From Earliella scabrosa (taxonomy: Eukaryota > Basidiomycota > Agaricomycetes > Polyporales > Polyporaceae): DNA of 64,000 nucleotides. The notes beneath the pieces are model-generated. The model was not told the DNA's origin, did no database searches, and worked only from the letters and a program-made list of their open reading frames with translations. Location of the stretch: contig JABYQQ010000023.1 in NCBI GenBank assembly GCA_022605405.1, positions 62,001-126,000 of the forward strand, written 5' to 3'. Both the position numbers and the translations under genes were made by a program. Below are positions 35,911-47,102 of this stretch, in pieces (position 1 is the stretch's first letter; each line of letters starts with the position of its first letter).

Positions 35911-38900
35911 ATGGCTCGTCGACCTGTGATCGAATCGGATGCCGACGACGATGCTCCGCCAGCAACTCAGAAGGCCGTCGAGCCGCCTCCTCGAGGTGCG
36001 CCAGCAGACCGGTTTCAGCTCGCTCGATGCTCTTGTGCTGATCCCGTTCCGTTAGTCATGGCCGCACGCAGCTCAAAGTCTAAGGCAGCGAAAGGTCAGT
36101 TCTATGTCCTCCCATTTCGTGTGAGTACACCATCCTTCTCTCATCGTCTTACAGAACATATCTGATGCTCCCTCTTGTCGTCGTCCTCAGTGCCCCGCCG
36201 TCCACGCCACTGACCCTAGGCACGCAGGGTCCTATCCCTTCCGAGACTTCTGATGGTCGCCCGAGGAGTTTACTCTCATCGCTGGCTCCCTCCTTCATTG
36301 GACGTTGTGTGGCCGCGTCTCGCTGCCTACCTCCCGGCCTGTCTGGCGTCACCTGAACCGCCAGCTGATTGACTTGCTTCGCGCCGCCGGCTATGACTTC
36401 GCCGGGTACGATTACACCCAGGAACCAGACGCCCCCACTCAGTGTCCCTTCGTCCTACTCACGGTCGGCCCCGTGCGCGGCCATCCTGGGCTGAAGGTGC
36501 ATGCGCCGTTCGACGACTTCACGGCTGCCACGTTCACGCTTGAGGCTCTGCTAGCTCCGCGCTTCACTGGGGTGGGATTCCCCTTTGAAGGCGAGTTGAG
36601 CGGACTCCCTTTCATCCGTCTATGTGAGTCAACTCACCGTCGCTGTCATCCCCCTGGGAGCGCTCCTGACGTGTAATGCAGGTCCCCGCTACGGTGATCT
36701 GATTGGCTCCCTTGGCCGCCTGCAGCTCCACAATCTCGGTGTCCCTGGGTTGCGCGATTACTGGTCTCTTTTGCCAGTCCTCGACCTCAAGCATCCGTGC
36801 ATCGCCGCGCGGATCTTCAACGTCCTCAAGCCTGGTCAGAGCATCGGCTGCACAGCTCTGTGCCCCAAACCTCCAACCGCCTCCGGCTCCGGCTCCGCCT
36901 CGCACTCGCACTCGCCCTCGGGTTCTGTTGACGCGGCACGCGTCGAGCCGGCAGATGGCCCCGGCAACGCTCTTAACCCGCTACCTTGTCAGGAGCGCTC
37001 GGCTGGTTTTGATGACCAGCTGTCCATGATCCTGGAGCAGGACAGCGACTCCGATTCTCTCCCCTCTCCCCGACTGCTCATTTGTGCGTCGATGCGCCCG
37101 CGTAAAAATCCCGCCACGGCCGGCGATGACGTCCTTCCACCTCTCGAGGACGCCGATCCGGACTACGTCGAGCCGCAGGCCGGCCAGCCAGCCGCAGCGT
37201 TGCCTACCGTGCGCCGTGGTCGTCGTCGCTCTGGAAGAATGTCTACCGGAGGTCGACCACCTCGCAAGACTCAGGCTCCGAAACCGTCACAACCGTCTGG
37301 GTCTCGGGCCACTCGCACCACGAGGTCCTCACGGGCCTCCTCCTCCCGCCGCGCTTCGTCGACTTCGTCCCGCGATGGCGCCGACGCCTCCACCGCCATC
37401 ACCTCTACTCGCGCGCCGTCTGCACCTCCGACCGCCACGCGCGCGCCGTCTGCACCTCCGACTGCCACGCGCGCCCCAACACCCTCGGATGCGGGGCCGT
37501 CGTCCGCCGGTATCGTCGAGCAGACTTCGTCCTCCCGCCCTCTCAGTCGGCCACCCAATTCCGCTCGGTCCTCGGCCTCCGGCAGTGGCCATTCCGCCGG
37601 CTCGACTCGTCGTGCATCCAATTCCGCGGGAGCTTCCGGCGCACAGGCCCGCGTCGCGTCTACCCCTACGGTCACAGCGACGCCCACCCGCCCCGCGCCT
37701 CGCCCCGTTGCTCGTGCCCGGCCCTCGGCTTCTTCTTCGGCTGTCGTCGATGCGACAGCACAGTCCTCCGGGCGGCAGCCTGGCCCGTCTCGTTGCTCGA
37801 GTGCGAACCCGCCAGCGTCCACGTCGTCAGCCGCTCACACTGGGCCCCTCGCCACGTTCTTCTCCGTGGCCAGCTCGTCGCATGTAAGCTCTCGTCCCCC
37901 GTCCCCCGCTGAAAATGTGAGTTCCGAGTGGTTTCCGTTGTGCTCTCTCATGACCAACGCTCATGCCGTTCCACAGGATGCCCTCATCGGGCGCACTCGC
38001 GCGTTCTCGTCTGGTAGCGAGGGAGTCACTTCGAAACCTCCTGCCACTTGGCGTCGACTCGCAACCCCAGACCCAGTGCGTCATCCTGGTCAGGTACGCC
38101 CATGCCACGCGCCAACCCCACGACATTTGCTGATGGTCGTGCTGCCAGGACTATTCGCCCCTTCGACTTGTCTCCACAAACGAGATTAGCGAGTGGGCCA
38201 CTGCGGCCGTCGACCACGCCGTCCTGGATCTGGAATACTGGCCTCGACCTCGCATCGTGGCCCGTAACATCCAGGAGGGCGCGCAAATCTTGATCTTCCT
38301 CGTCGAGTGGATCTTTGCGCACGAGGGGGATTCCCACCCCGACACGCTGACACGTCGTTTCAACGCCGACTTCCGCAGCAAGTTCGGCCACCACGGCGTC
38401 GGATGTGACCTGACTTCGCTCGGGGAGCTGCTTCGTGCCGCCAGCACATTGTACATACGCATGTGAGTCTCGATCTTCCATCGCCGAACTTTGCTGACTC
38501 ATCCTTCCTCAGCGGAGACGGTCTCGGCGAGGGAGTTCTGCGCAACCTGCTCCGCGAGACAGTGCTCGCCGTTACACGCGACGCTGCGCTGTGGCAGCCC
38601 ATCGGCCGGTTTCACAACATCCGCTGGCATCCCGGGGGCGCCAACGGAGTTCGATCGCGCCTCTTGGCTCTGCGCACAGCCGGGTTCCTCGCGCTGTTCC
38701 ACATGGTCGTGATTAGGTCTGGCCCGGATCCGATCTCGCCTTACCTGTTGCGATTCGCCATAGAAGGGCAAGAGCGCGCGTGTGCGATCGACCACGAGTT
38801 CATGCGGCTCCTTGACCCCGTCATCTACGACACACTCCAGCCTTGGCTCGTTCATGACCGCACTACGCCGCTCCCCAGGGACCCCTGCAACGGCCTGCAC

Positions 38901-39920
38901 TCCATTCTTGTCGCAGCCGGCATGGACGTTCGTACTCTGATTTTGCTGACCGTTCGAGCGCTCGTTTACGATCTCTCCCCTCGCAGCCTCATTCCCTCCC
39001 ACCTGTCCCAGGCCTGGAGGAGAACGCGCACATCGACTCCGCCTTGGTGTGCAACTTGTTCTTCGGGACGCCGCACATTAGTCATTACGCCGACCTTCAA
39101 GCGTTCGTCTACGGCATGACCTGTGCGCTGGCTCCTGCCGACGCTCTCGACACGGTTCGTCGTTCCTGGTTATATCCAGTCGGCCGCTTGCTCACTTCCC
39201 TGTTGTCAGACGTTCAATGGTTGCTGCCGCGATTTCCTGGCGGTCCTATGCAACCAACGCCTGCACAGCGTCGACGCCCTCCTCTCTCGTCTCTTCTCAC
39301 GCTCGGATCTCGACGTCGAACTCATCGCCTCGCAAGGTGCACGCTCGGATTCCCTCGATGATGACCCGACGTGGGACCTCATCTACGAGCAAGGCTTTGA
39401 TGTCCGGCTGCGCGCGTATCTCTCCGGAGTCGGGCACCCCAACCACCCGGACGTTGTCGCAGCGATTGGGCTCGAGCGTTTCGAATGCGAGGCGCATGAC
39501 CCTCTATTGCGGGCGCGCCTGTTCCTGAAGATGGTGACGGGGTCGGATCTCGTGCCACTCGATCCGACGTGGTCCATTCAGGTTCGTGCCATCCATTGTG
39601 ACGCGCATCGCGCTGCCCCCTGATAGATTTCTCCTGCCAGTTCTTCTATTCGCACGGCGACGGTCCTCGGAGGGTCCCTGGGTCAAAGATGGTATCGGAC
39701 ACGCCGATTCCCGCTCCGGTCCGTGCAAGGCCTTCTTCGTTTGATTTGCGTACTTTCTAACGTCTTCGCGCAGATTAACATTCGCACGTGCTACTCGCAC
39801 TGCACGGTGAGGATCGACATGGGTTTGCGGAACCTCCTGCGGGAGGATCCTCCGGGTTTGGCCTTCGAGGCTTGGCTTCATGGGGCAGTCCTCGATCCGA
39901 ACGATTTCAATCAGGCGTAG
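35911..39920 (+). pseudogene. HECT-like ubiquitin ligase gene, head-to-head with Plavaka
   Basis: Nine proposed exons (35911-36120, 36155-36623, 36682-38093, 38149-38462, 38513-38927, 38987-39154, 39210-39581, 39641-39718, 39774-39920) join to 1195 codons with every phase matching. One TGA at 36251-36253 (codon 103, DF-stop-WSPEEF) interrupts the frame. The N-terminal third is globular. Residues ~275-640 are a Ser/Ala/Pro/Arg low-complexity linker. The C-terminal part resembles a HECT domain: RTAGFLALFHM, DHEFMRLLDPVIYDTL, FLGTPHISHY-like, DPTWDLIYEQGFDVRL, then HGDGPRRVPGSK and RTCYSHCTVRIDMGLRNLL, where Cys1152 falls at the HECT catalytic Cys position. The HECT link is inference from block order. 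It begins 285 bp from the Plavaka start in the opposite direction, so it may be Plavaka cargo or a co-opted host gene. Confidence 0.55.
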
Positions 39921-40519
39921 ATGTCTCGTTTTGTATCACTCGCACTATTCCAATCGCATTTGCGTGTCCGATAGCATTTCGCGCGTGGTGATTTTGAATT
40001 GACGCTGGGGCGCGCTTTGCCGGCAGGCGTGCGCCACGAGCAGCTGTGTCTTATATTCGTACCGCATGGTAGTAGTAGTACTCTCCAATTGAGATCTCGC
40101 TCGCATAGTTCCCTCCGCAATGCCTCCCCAAGATTACCCTCTGCAATCTCTGTTCCACCCCCTCGTCAGCGACACTTCCATCCTCATCGTCCAATTGCTC
40201 GATGTCGATTCCCTCGTCCGCTTGCGCTGCACCTCCCGGACCGCTGACGTCTACGTCTCCGTCACCATCAAGCGTCGCCTTTGCATGCTCTTCGCCGGCC
40301 AGCTCAAGTACGGTGCCTTCTTGCGCACTGTGGACTCGCTCGGAGGGCTCGTCAGTGGGGTCGCCGCCCTTCATATCTTATTTCCATCCGTGACCCCTCC
40401 TCCGCGCATCATCGATGTCTACGTTCCGCAGGGGAAGCTCGACGACTTCATTGAGCATCTCAAGAGCGTGCAAGGCATGACGCATGGCCCCCCTCCCCAG
40501 TCCCTCCTCGAGGAGCCCC

Positions 40520-40524
40520 GTAAG
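40520..40524. repeat. Target-site duplication of copia family 2, left copy
   Basis: GTAAG, matching 47103-47107, directly before the TGATGA end of the LTR. Five bases is the usual copia duplication size. Confidence 0.9.
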
Positions 40525-41127
40525 TGATGAACTTCAGACCTGGAAGGCTGGGAGCCGACTGTAAGTCGAACAGAGAGAGATCTGTAAGTCGAACAGAGAG
40601 AGATCTTCAGTCAGTGAGCGAACGACTCTATTGCATAGATAAGTACCTGTAAGTCGAACAGAGAGAGACTACAAGTACTTAGTCAGTAAGTAAGTAGAAG
40701 GCATATGTATGTATGAGACTTACTCTTCAGTCAGTGAGCGAACGACTGAAGAGCAGAGGCGAAATGTGAGCTGCTTATATAGACGTAGGGAAGGTAGCTG
40801 AGTAAGCGTAGAAAGCAGTCACATGTTAGCCACAAGACGATGAGTAAGAGGCATACGAGGATATGGTGCGAGGATGAGTCAGTATGACGCGAGGATGAGC
40901 ACCAAGTCTGAGTCAGACATAAGGTCTGGAACTATCCGGAACATCGTAGAACGCACTGGTACGTAGAGGTAAAGTCCGGAAAGAAAGAACTATCGTACAG
41001 ATGCAGAGTTATCTATATATAGTAACGAAGAAGCATAGCCCATGCTGTGCGTCATGTGAACGCATAGCCACAAGTCCATATGGGGACATATCGGTCCGGA
41101 CAGTGCCGGATAACCCTAAGTTCAACA
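40525..41127 (-). repeat. 3' LTR of copia family 2
   Basis: 603 bp. Contains three direct copies of GTAAGTCGAACAGAGAGAGA and two of CTTCAGTCAGTGAGCGAAC. One copy of the latter continues into GACTGAAG, forming an 8-bp perfect stem with an 11-nt loop (about 40731-40757). A TATATATA motif sits near 41012-41019. Confidence 0.93.
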
Positions 41128-41138
41128 CTCCCACTCGT

Positions 41139-44100
41139 TCAAGATGTGACATAAGCAAGACCAATCTCTTGGACAAACTTCGACTGAATTGCCAAAGGCA
41201 CATTCTTAGTCAGAGCGTCGGCGAGTTGATCCGCAGTCGCTACATAGAAGATCTCGGTCGATCCCAACTCCACCTGCTCTCGGATGAAGTGGTATCTAAC
41301 CTCGATGTGCTTGGTCCGGCGGTCGATCACGGGATTGACGGACAGGAAGATAGACCCCTGATTGTCAAGACACATGGGAGTTGGTCGAGACATGTCATCG
41401 CCGAGTTCTTCACCGAACGTCCTCAGCCACACCAATTGACGACAAGTGTCAGAGGCCGCTTTATACTCCGCTTCGGTCGAGGAAAGCGAAATGGTAGGCT
41501 GACGCCTCGATGCCCACGATATAGCAGCACCTGCCATCAGAAAGATGAAGCCAGAGGTAGAATGCCGATCATCACGGTCTTCGGCCCAGTCCGAATCGGA
41601 GTACGAAATCAGACTGTCATTAGACGCTCCCTGGTAGCGCAGCCGGTACGCCTTAGTACCCTGAAGATACCGGAGGACATACTTGGCATAGTGAAGATGC
41701 GCGTCTGAGGGATTGGCATTGAACTTCGAAAGCCGCGTGACAGCAAAGGCTATGTCGGGCCGCGTACCGAGCATGGCGTACAGAAGACTGCCAATCAAGC
41801 TCTGATAGCGCTGTCGCGACGCATCGGTGGCGGTGTGCTCAGATGACTCTAGAACAGCACCAGCAGGGAGAGGGGTACGCGACGGCTTACAGTCGGCCAT
41901 GTGAAAGCGCTCGAGAACGGACTGGATGTATTCTTCCTGGTCGATCTCGATGATCCGCGTAGCACGGTCACGAGTGATGCGAAGACCAAGGAAACGCTGA
42001 ACTGGTCCCAAGTCCGTCATTTTGTACTGCTTAGAAAGCGAACGCTTCACGTGCTGTATGTGGCCAGGCTGATCGCCGAGGAGAAGTAGATCGTCGACAT
42101 AAAGAACGACGATAGTGACGTGATCCCCCCCTTGTCGCCGATATACATAGATCCCGGCATCGGAATAGGTCCGTTTGAATCCCAGGCTAATAAGCGACTG
42201 GTGGATTTTCACGTTCCACTGACGGGATGCCTGCTTAAGACCGTAGATTGCCTTTTTCAGCAGACACACGTGATCCTCCTTGCCAGGAACGATCCAACCT
42301 TCCGGCTGTTCCATGTAGATCTCCTCATCCAGATCGCCGTTAAGGAACGCGGTCTTAACATCCATTGACTCGATGTCCCAGTCCTCAAGCGCTGCATGCG
42401 CGAGAAGGTACCGGATAGACTCGAACCGTGCCACGGGGGAGAAGGTCTCGTGATAGTCCTCGCCCCACACCTGAGTGAAACCCTTAGCGACTAGACGAGC
42501 TTTGTACCGCCCATCATGCTTGATGTCATAGACCCAGCGGTTGGAGACCACGTGCCGATCTTTCGGACGAGGGACAAGAACCCAAGTCTTATTCTCGAGC
42601 AACGAGTCATACTCCGCTTTCTCCGCATCACGCCATTTCTCAGCTTCAGGCGACTTCATGGCTTCCTTGTGGGAGTTCGGAATGCCAGTTTTGTACTGAG
42701 ACGCCATGAGAAACATGAGAAGCGCTTGGTCCTCTCGCTGCATGCCATCCGGATCAGTCCAGGCATCGACTTTAGCCGGTGGCTCGTTGCCGTATACGTT
42801 ATCACGAGTCTTCGACTCGGACCGTTTACCCGCGTTCTCACGCCGTGGTCTGTCACGTGCAAGGCTGGGAGGTTGTTCTCCCACTGGAGGGTGACGTCCT
42901 CGCTTGTGAGCAGGCTTAGGCGGTGGTACAGCAGGCGGTTGAGGCGGTTGCGGCGGCGGAGGAGCAGGGGCGTCGGCTGGAGGAGGCGCTTCAGCAGGAG
43001 GTGGCTGAGCATCCGCTGGAGGGTCAGGTGGTAGATCTGGGAGTTCAGGAACAATCTCGGGATGGAGGTCGTCCTCATGACCGTCGACATCGGCTTCGGA
43101 AGCCTTATCAGACTGATCATCTGGGAACGGATGGTCATCCGGGGTAACAGGATGGTTGCCGGGGAGTTTACGAGCAGGGAAAGACTCTTCATCGAATGTC
43201 ACATCGCGAGACACTACGATAGAGCGGTTGGCTGGATTCCAAAACTTATACCCCTTGGAACCAGACTCATACCCCACGAAGATCATCTCGACAGCCTTCT
43301 TGTCGAGTTTCCCTTCGCGCTTTGCCTTCTGCACGTGTACAAAGGCTTTGCACCCAAACACTCGGAAGTAGGAGACGTCCGGAACGGTTCCATCCCACTT
43401 GGTGATGGGGCATTGCCATTTGTGTCGATGCATCGGTTGACGATTGTAGATATGAACGGCTGCATCAACGGCGAGTTGCCAGAAACCGTGACTAAGACCT
43501 GCCTGATGGAGCATGGCCATGGCCTTTTCAACGATAGTACGGTTCCAGCGCTCAGCGCGTCCATTCTGCTGCGGAGAGCCAGGCATAGTCTTCTGGTGCT
43601 CGATCCCGTGCGAACGAAGAAGCTCAGAGAACTCGGTAGAAGTGTATTCTCCCCCTCGGTCCGAGCGGACCTTCTTGATCTTTCGACCGGTCTGGGTCTC
43701 AGCCCACGCCTTGTAGTCGAGGAACGCTTGGAACGCATCCGACTTCGACTTAAGGTAGTAAGCACGGGCGAGTCCGGAGTAGTCATCAATGAAACCGGCG
43801 AAAAACTTGTAACCTCCGATAGCTTGGGTGCGCATCGGGCCATCAAGATCGGTGTGAACGAGCTCGAGTGGTTCCGTAGCACGCTTATCAGAAGGTGGAA
43901 AGGGGAGACGAGTGGATTTGCCCCAGGCACATCCCTCACACAGTTCATCTTCGTCTTCAGGGGAATCAACAGAATCAACCCCTCGGACGTTCTTCGGGAG
44001 ATGGCGCAGCACGTCCTTGCCGAGATGACCAAAGCGACGGTGCAGGGTACGAAAGCGGCTGACGTTAAGATGAACACGCTGGCCATTGTGAAGTTCGAGC

Positions 44101-45977
44101 TTAGCCCAGTAGATATTGCTCAGGACGTTGTACTCCGCTTCAAGGATCTTGCGACCCTTGATCCGAATCGTCGAACCAAATTTGACAGCGCCTTCTGGCA
44201 GCTTGTCAAAGATGCACATCTTCCCATCTCCTTGGACAAGGGAGTACCCGTTGCGCTCAATGGTGCCTGTCGAGAAGATACGACCTCTCAACTTCGGGAT
44301 GTAGTACACATGGGTGAGCGCGATCGGAACCTTGTCACCATCAACCCAAGTGTTACCACGGACCGTGCCCTTCCCGAGAGCAAGGATCATGTTGCTCGCA
44401 TCAGCAGTATTGAAGCTGATGGGCGTATCAAACGGTTGATACTCGGAGAAGTCACTTAGGTCGCCCGTGATATGTTGAGAGGCACCTGAGTCCATCAGCC
44501 ATGCAGTCCAGTTCTCACTAGAGGCAACAAGGGCCTCGGGGTAGAAAGAACCAACAATGTTAGATGACGCGACTACATTTACAGACTGAGACTCGACGAC
44601 GGTATGCGCATGGGGCTGATTGTCCTTGTTATTCCCTTTGTCCTTGTCCTTATCCTTGTCCTTCGCCTTTCCCTTTCCCTTGCCTTTGCCCTTGGGCTTC
44701 TTCTCGGGATGCTTGTCCCAGCAGTTAGACTCATGATGATTAGAGCCACCGCAGTGAGAGCAAGGACCCTTAGGCTTAGGCTTGGTCTGCGAGACCCGGT
44801 TCGCGGATTGTCCGGCCTTGCGCAGCGACTCCTCGGCCAAGGTCTTGGACATGATGTCCTCGACGGTGACCTTGTCGACGTCGATGGTCGCCATGAGCGC
44901 AGAGATCATAGACCGATAGGACTCCGGAATCTTCGACAAAAGGAGGAGGGCCTTCATCTGGGCAGAGAGCGTCACCTTGTTCTTGGTGATGTCATCCATG
45001 CGGTTGACGATACGCATCATCTGATCCTGGAGGGACTTCTGCTCGTTCATCCGAGGTTCAGCCACAAGGGTCTCGAACTGTCCCCAGACGTGAGCGCTGT
45101 TTGGCGTGCCAAACTTGTCCTTCAGGGACTTCCACATGTCCGCTGCGGTCTGTTCCCGAGATGTAGTGGTAGAGGACCCACTGGTTGTAACGGTGTCGAG
45201 AATTTCCGCATCGAGGATGTAATGGAAGCTCTGAGCGACCCGCATGTACATCATGCCGCGAGCCTGCCCGTCGAGCTTGTCCCAGGACTCCTGCTTGTCG
45301 GCAGCAGTTGGACGTTTGGTCTTGCCGTTGACGACGTCCCAACAGCCCATGAAGATGAAGTAGCCCTTCATCTTGGCAGACCAGTCGGTGTACTGGTTTG
45401 CCGACGAAAGGGAAGGGATAGAGTCGAGCTTGACGTCTCCCATGATTGATAAGAGAAAGTGCGATGAGTCGAGATAGTCCTCCGAGAAGTCTACGGATGT
45501 TGTTACCGGTGCGACCGGTGGAAGCGGTGTTGCAATAGGAGGAGGTAACTCGATGAGAGGAGGAGGGAGAGTCTCGATTGGCTCAGGGATAACCTCCGGA
45601 GTAGGAGGGATTAGGACGATGAAAGGAAGAGGGGTGGTATAGGGTGTGTCTGATGCGACTGGAAGGGCAGTGTTGACTCCAGCAAGGAAATCCTCTTGGT
45701 CAGGAGAGGGGCAAGCCCACTTGAATGTGTCAGGATAATCTTCGGGTTGAACGGGAACCCCGTTGTACCGATGAGGACAAGGACTCCGGTGACAGTTGTA
45801 CCAGAAGCCGTCCTCCGGATGGAGATGAGAATCGGCAGGGTATTCCTCGTCGAGAACGTGTGGAAGTTCCTGACAAGAGTCGACGGTGGGTTTGTAGTCA
45901 GAGGAGTCAGACGACGACTGGGAGTCAATCAGATCCTCGACTTCCGCCTCAGAGGGAGATGCTGGTGTCAGCTCCAA
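41139..45977 (-). CDS. Copia Gag-Pol polyprotein, family 2
   Basis: An uninterrupted frame of 1612 codons. An unusual ~178-residue N-terminal extension, acidic then Pro-rich, with WYNCHRSPCPHRYNG, precedes a second Met at residue 179 (45443) where canonical Gag sequence begins (LSSANQYTDWSAKMKGYF). A CCHC knuckle CSHCGGSNHHESNC is at 406-419. Protease DSGAS starts at Asp496. A zinc region LHRRFGHLG...CEGCAWGK is at about 645-690. The integrase core has VHTDLDG (about 707), DDYSG and PQQNGRAERWN. Reverse transcriptase has LYVDDLLLLG (about 1295). RNase H has SDSDWAED (about 1461), SSTEAEY and DNQGSIFL. The polyprotein makes cDNA in virus-like particles and inserts it into the nuclear genome. 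All catalytic motifs are present. Translation may start at 1 or 179. Confidence 0.96.
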   Translation of the reverse strand: MELTPASPSEAEVEDLIDSQSSSDSSDYKPTVDSCQELPHVLDEEYPADSHLHPEDGFWYNCHRSPCPHRYNGVPVQPEDYPDTFKWACPSPDQEDFLAGVNTALPVASDTPYTTPLPFIVLIPPTPEVIPEPIETLPPPLIELPPPIATPLPPVAPVTTSVDFSEDYLDSSHFLLSIMGDVKLDSIPSLSSANQYTDWSAKMKGYFIFMGCWDVVNGKTKRPTAADKQESWDKLDGQARGMMYMRVAQSFHYILDAEILDTVTTSGSSTTTSREQTAADMWKSLKDKFGTPNSAHVWGQFETLVAEPRMNEQKSLQDQMMRIVNRMDDITKNKVTLSAQMKALLLLSKIPESYRSMISALMATIDVDKVTVEDIMSKTLAEESLRKAGQSANRVSQTKPKPKGPCSHCGGSNHHESNCWDKHPEKKPKGKGKGKGKAKDKDKDKDKGNNKDNQPHAHTVVESQSVNVVASSNIVGSFYPEALVASSENWTAWLMDSGASQHITGDLSDFSEYQPFDTPISFNTADASNMILALGKGTVRGNTWVDGDKVPIALTHVYYIPKLRGRIFSTGTIERNGYSLVQGDGKMCIFDKLPEGAVKFGSTIRIKGRKILEAEYNVLSNIYWAKLELHNGQRVHLNVSRFRTLHRRFGHLGKDVLRHLPKNVRGVDSVDSPEDEDELCEGCAWGKSTRLPFPPSDKRATEPLELVHTDLDGPMRTQAIGGYKFFAGFIDDYSGLARAYYLKSKSDAFQAFLDYKAWAETQTGRKIKKVRSDRGGEYTSTEFSELLRSHGIEHQKTMPGSPQQNGRAERWNRTIVEKAMAMLHQAGLSHGFWQLAVDAAVHIYNRQPMHRHKWQCPITKWDGTVPDVSYFRVFGCKAFVHVQKAKREGKLDKKAVEMIFVGYESGSKGYKFWNPANRSIVVSRDVTFDEESFPARKLPGNHPVTPDDHPFPDDQSDKASEADVDGHEDDLHPEIVPELPDLPPDPPADAQPPPAEAPPPADAPAPPPPQPPQPPAVPPPKPAHKRGRHPPVGEQPPSLARDRPRRENAGKRSESKTRDNVYGNEPPAKVDAWTDPDGMQREDQALLMFLMASQYKTGIPNSHKEAMKSPEAEKWRDAEKAEYDSLLENKTWVLVPRPKDRHVVSNRWVYDIKHDGRYKARLVAKGFTQVWGEDYHETFSPVARFESIRYLLAHAALEDWDIESMDVKTAFLNGDLDEEIYMEQPEGWIVPGKEDHVCLLKKAIYGLKQASRQWNVKIHQSLISLGFKRTYSDAGIYVYRRQGGDHVTIVVLYVDDLLLLGDQPGHIQHVKRSLSKQYKMTDLGPVQRFLGLRITRDRATRIIEIDQEEYIQSVLERFHMADCKPSRTPLPAGAVLESSEHTATDASRQRYQSLIGSLLYAMLGTRPDIAFAVTRLSKFNANPSDAHLHYAKYVLRYLQGTKAYRLRYQGASNDSLISYSDSDWAEDRDDRHSTSGFIFLMAGAAISWASRRQPTISLSSTEAEYKAASDTCRQLVWLRTFGEELGDDMSRPTPMCLDNQGSIFLSVNPVIDRRTKHIEVRYHFIREQVELGSTEIFYVATADQLADALTKNVPLAIQSKFVQEIGLAYVTS

Positions 45978-46481
45978 AACTGTGGTCTAGAAGGGTGCGA
46001 TGATTGACGATGCCACGTGCGAAACGGTAGATGGGGAACACCTATTGAGGCGAGCCAAGAGAGTCAGGAAGCTGGAGATCCCGACAATCTGGATAGAAGT
46101 TGCCAACTGTGCCCAGAAAGACTATAGTAGCTATACGAGAGCAAAGGGTACGGTAAGGAGGGTCCACACGGTTGTCCTCCGTCTCCAAAGGTGATAAGCA
46201 CCCCGGATACAACTGCTGGCGGGCGCAAGTGCGTGGCCTGGCAGAGGGATACCTGAAAGCCCAAATGCCTCGAGAGCACAACAGGCTGTACAACAGTACT
46301 TAGCTACGCGACAACTAAACAAAAGCGCTCAGGGCTGCGTCACGAGCGCAGGAATGTCCCCCTGGCAGCAGTGTCGGCGGGCACAGTCAAGAGGTGAGGA
46401 AAGATGGAGGGAGCACGGGCAGAGAGTCGATGAAGAGAGAGGTGTGCGCACGAAGATGTCGACGAAGTAGCAACCAGTCAG

Positions 46482-46499
46482 AGCGCAGGGCTCATAACC
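46482..46499 (-). other. Primer-binding site of copia family 2
   Basis: GGTTATGAGCCC directly follows the 5' LTR in element orientation, the same half-tRNA(iMet)-type site as in copies 1 and 2 of the other family, although the Gag, LTRs and most of the coding sequence differ. Confidence 0.75.
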
Positions 46500-47102
46500 T
46501 GATGAACTTCAGACCTGGAAGGCTGGGAGCCGACTGTAAGTCGAACAGAGAGAGATCTGTAAGTCGAACAGAGAGAGATCTTCAGTCAGTGAGCGAACGA
46601 CTCTATTGCATAGATAAGTACCTGTAAGTCGAACAGAGAGAGACTACAAGTACTTAGTCAGTAAGTAAGTAGAAGGCATATGTATGTATGAGACTTACTC
46701 TTCAGTCAGTGAGCGAACGACTGAAGAGCAGAGGCGAAATGTGAGCTGCTTATATAGACGTAGGGAAGGTAGCTGAGTAAGCGTAGAAAGCAGTCACATG
46801 TTAGCCACAAGACGATGAGTAAGAGGCATACGAGGATATGGTGCGAGGATGAGTCAGTATGACGCGAGGATGAGCACCAAGTCTGAGTCAGACATAAGGT
46901 CTGGAACTATCCGGAACATCGTAGAACGCACTGGTACGTAGAGGTAAAGTCCGGAAAGAAAGAACTATCGTACAGATGCAGAGTTATCTATATATAGTAA
47001 CGAAGAAGCATAGCCCATGCTGTGCGTCATGTGAACGCATAGCCACAAGTCCATATGGGGACATATCGGTCCGGACAGTGCCGGATAACCCTAAGTTCAA
47101 CA
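46500..47102 (-). repeat. 5' LTR of copia family 2
   Basis: 603 bp, identical by eye to 40525-41127. Followed by the GTAAG duplication at 47103-47107. Confidence 0.93.

Larger units (their letters stand above)
40525..47102 (-). mobile_element. Ty1/copia LTR retrotransposon, family 2 (intact)
   Basis: 6,578 bp on the minus strand with two 603-bp LTRs (TGATGA...TCAACA) that look identical by eye, and a perfect GTAAG target duplication. The primer-binding site after the 5' LTR is GGTTATGAGCCC, as in the other family, and a purine tract GAGTGGGAG precedes the 3' LTR. The single Gag-Pol frame is open. Identical LTRs and a full ORF imply a very recent, possibly still active, insertion. It disrupts the F-box-like gene. 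Confidence 0.95.

Noticed and set aside
37271..37822. 183-codon minus-strand frame in the HECT-like gene
   Set aside because: It is the antisense of the GC-rich Ser/Ala/Pro linker; all three frames are open there by composition.
43062..44459. 465-codon plus-strand frame antisense to family-2 integrase
   Set aside because: It lies wholly opposite the intact Gag-Pol frame and has no recognisable domain.
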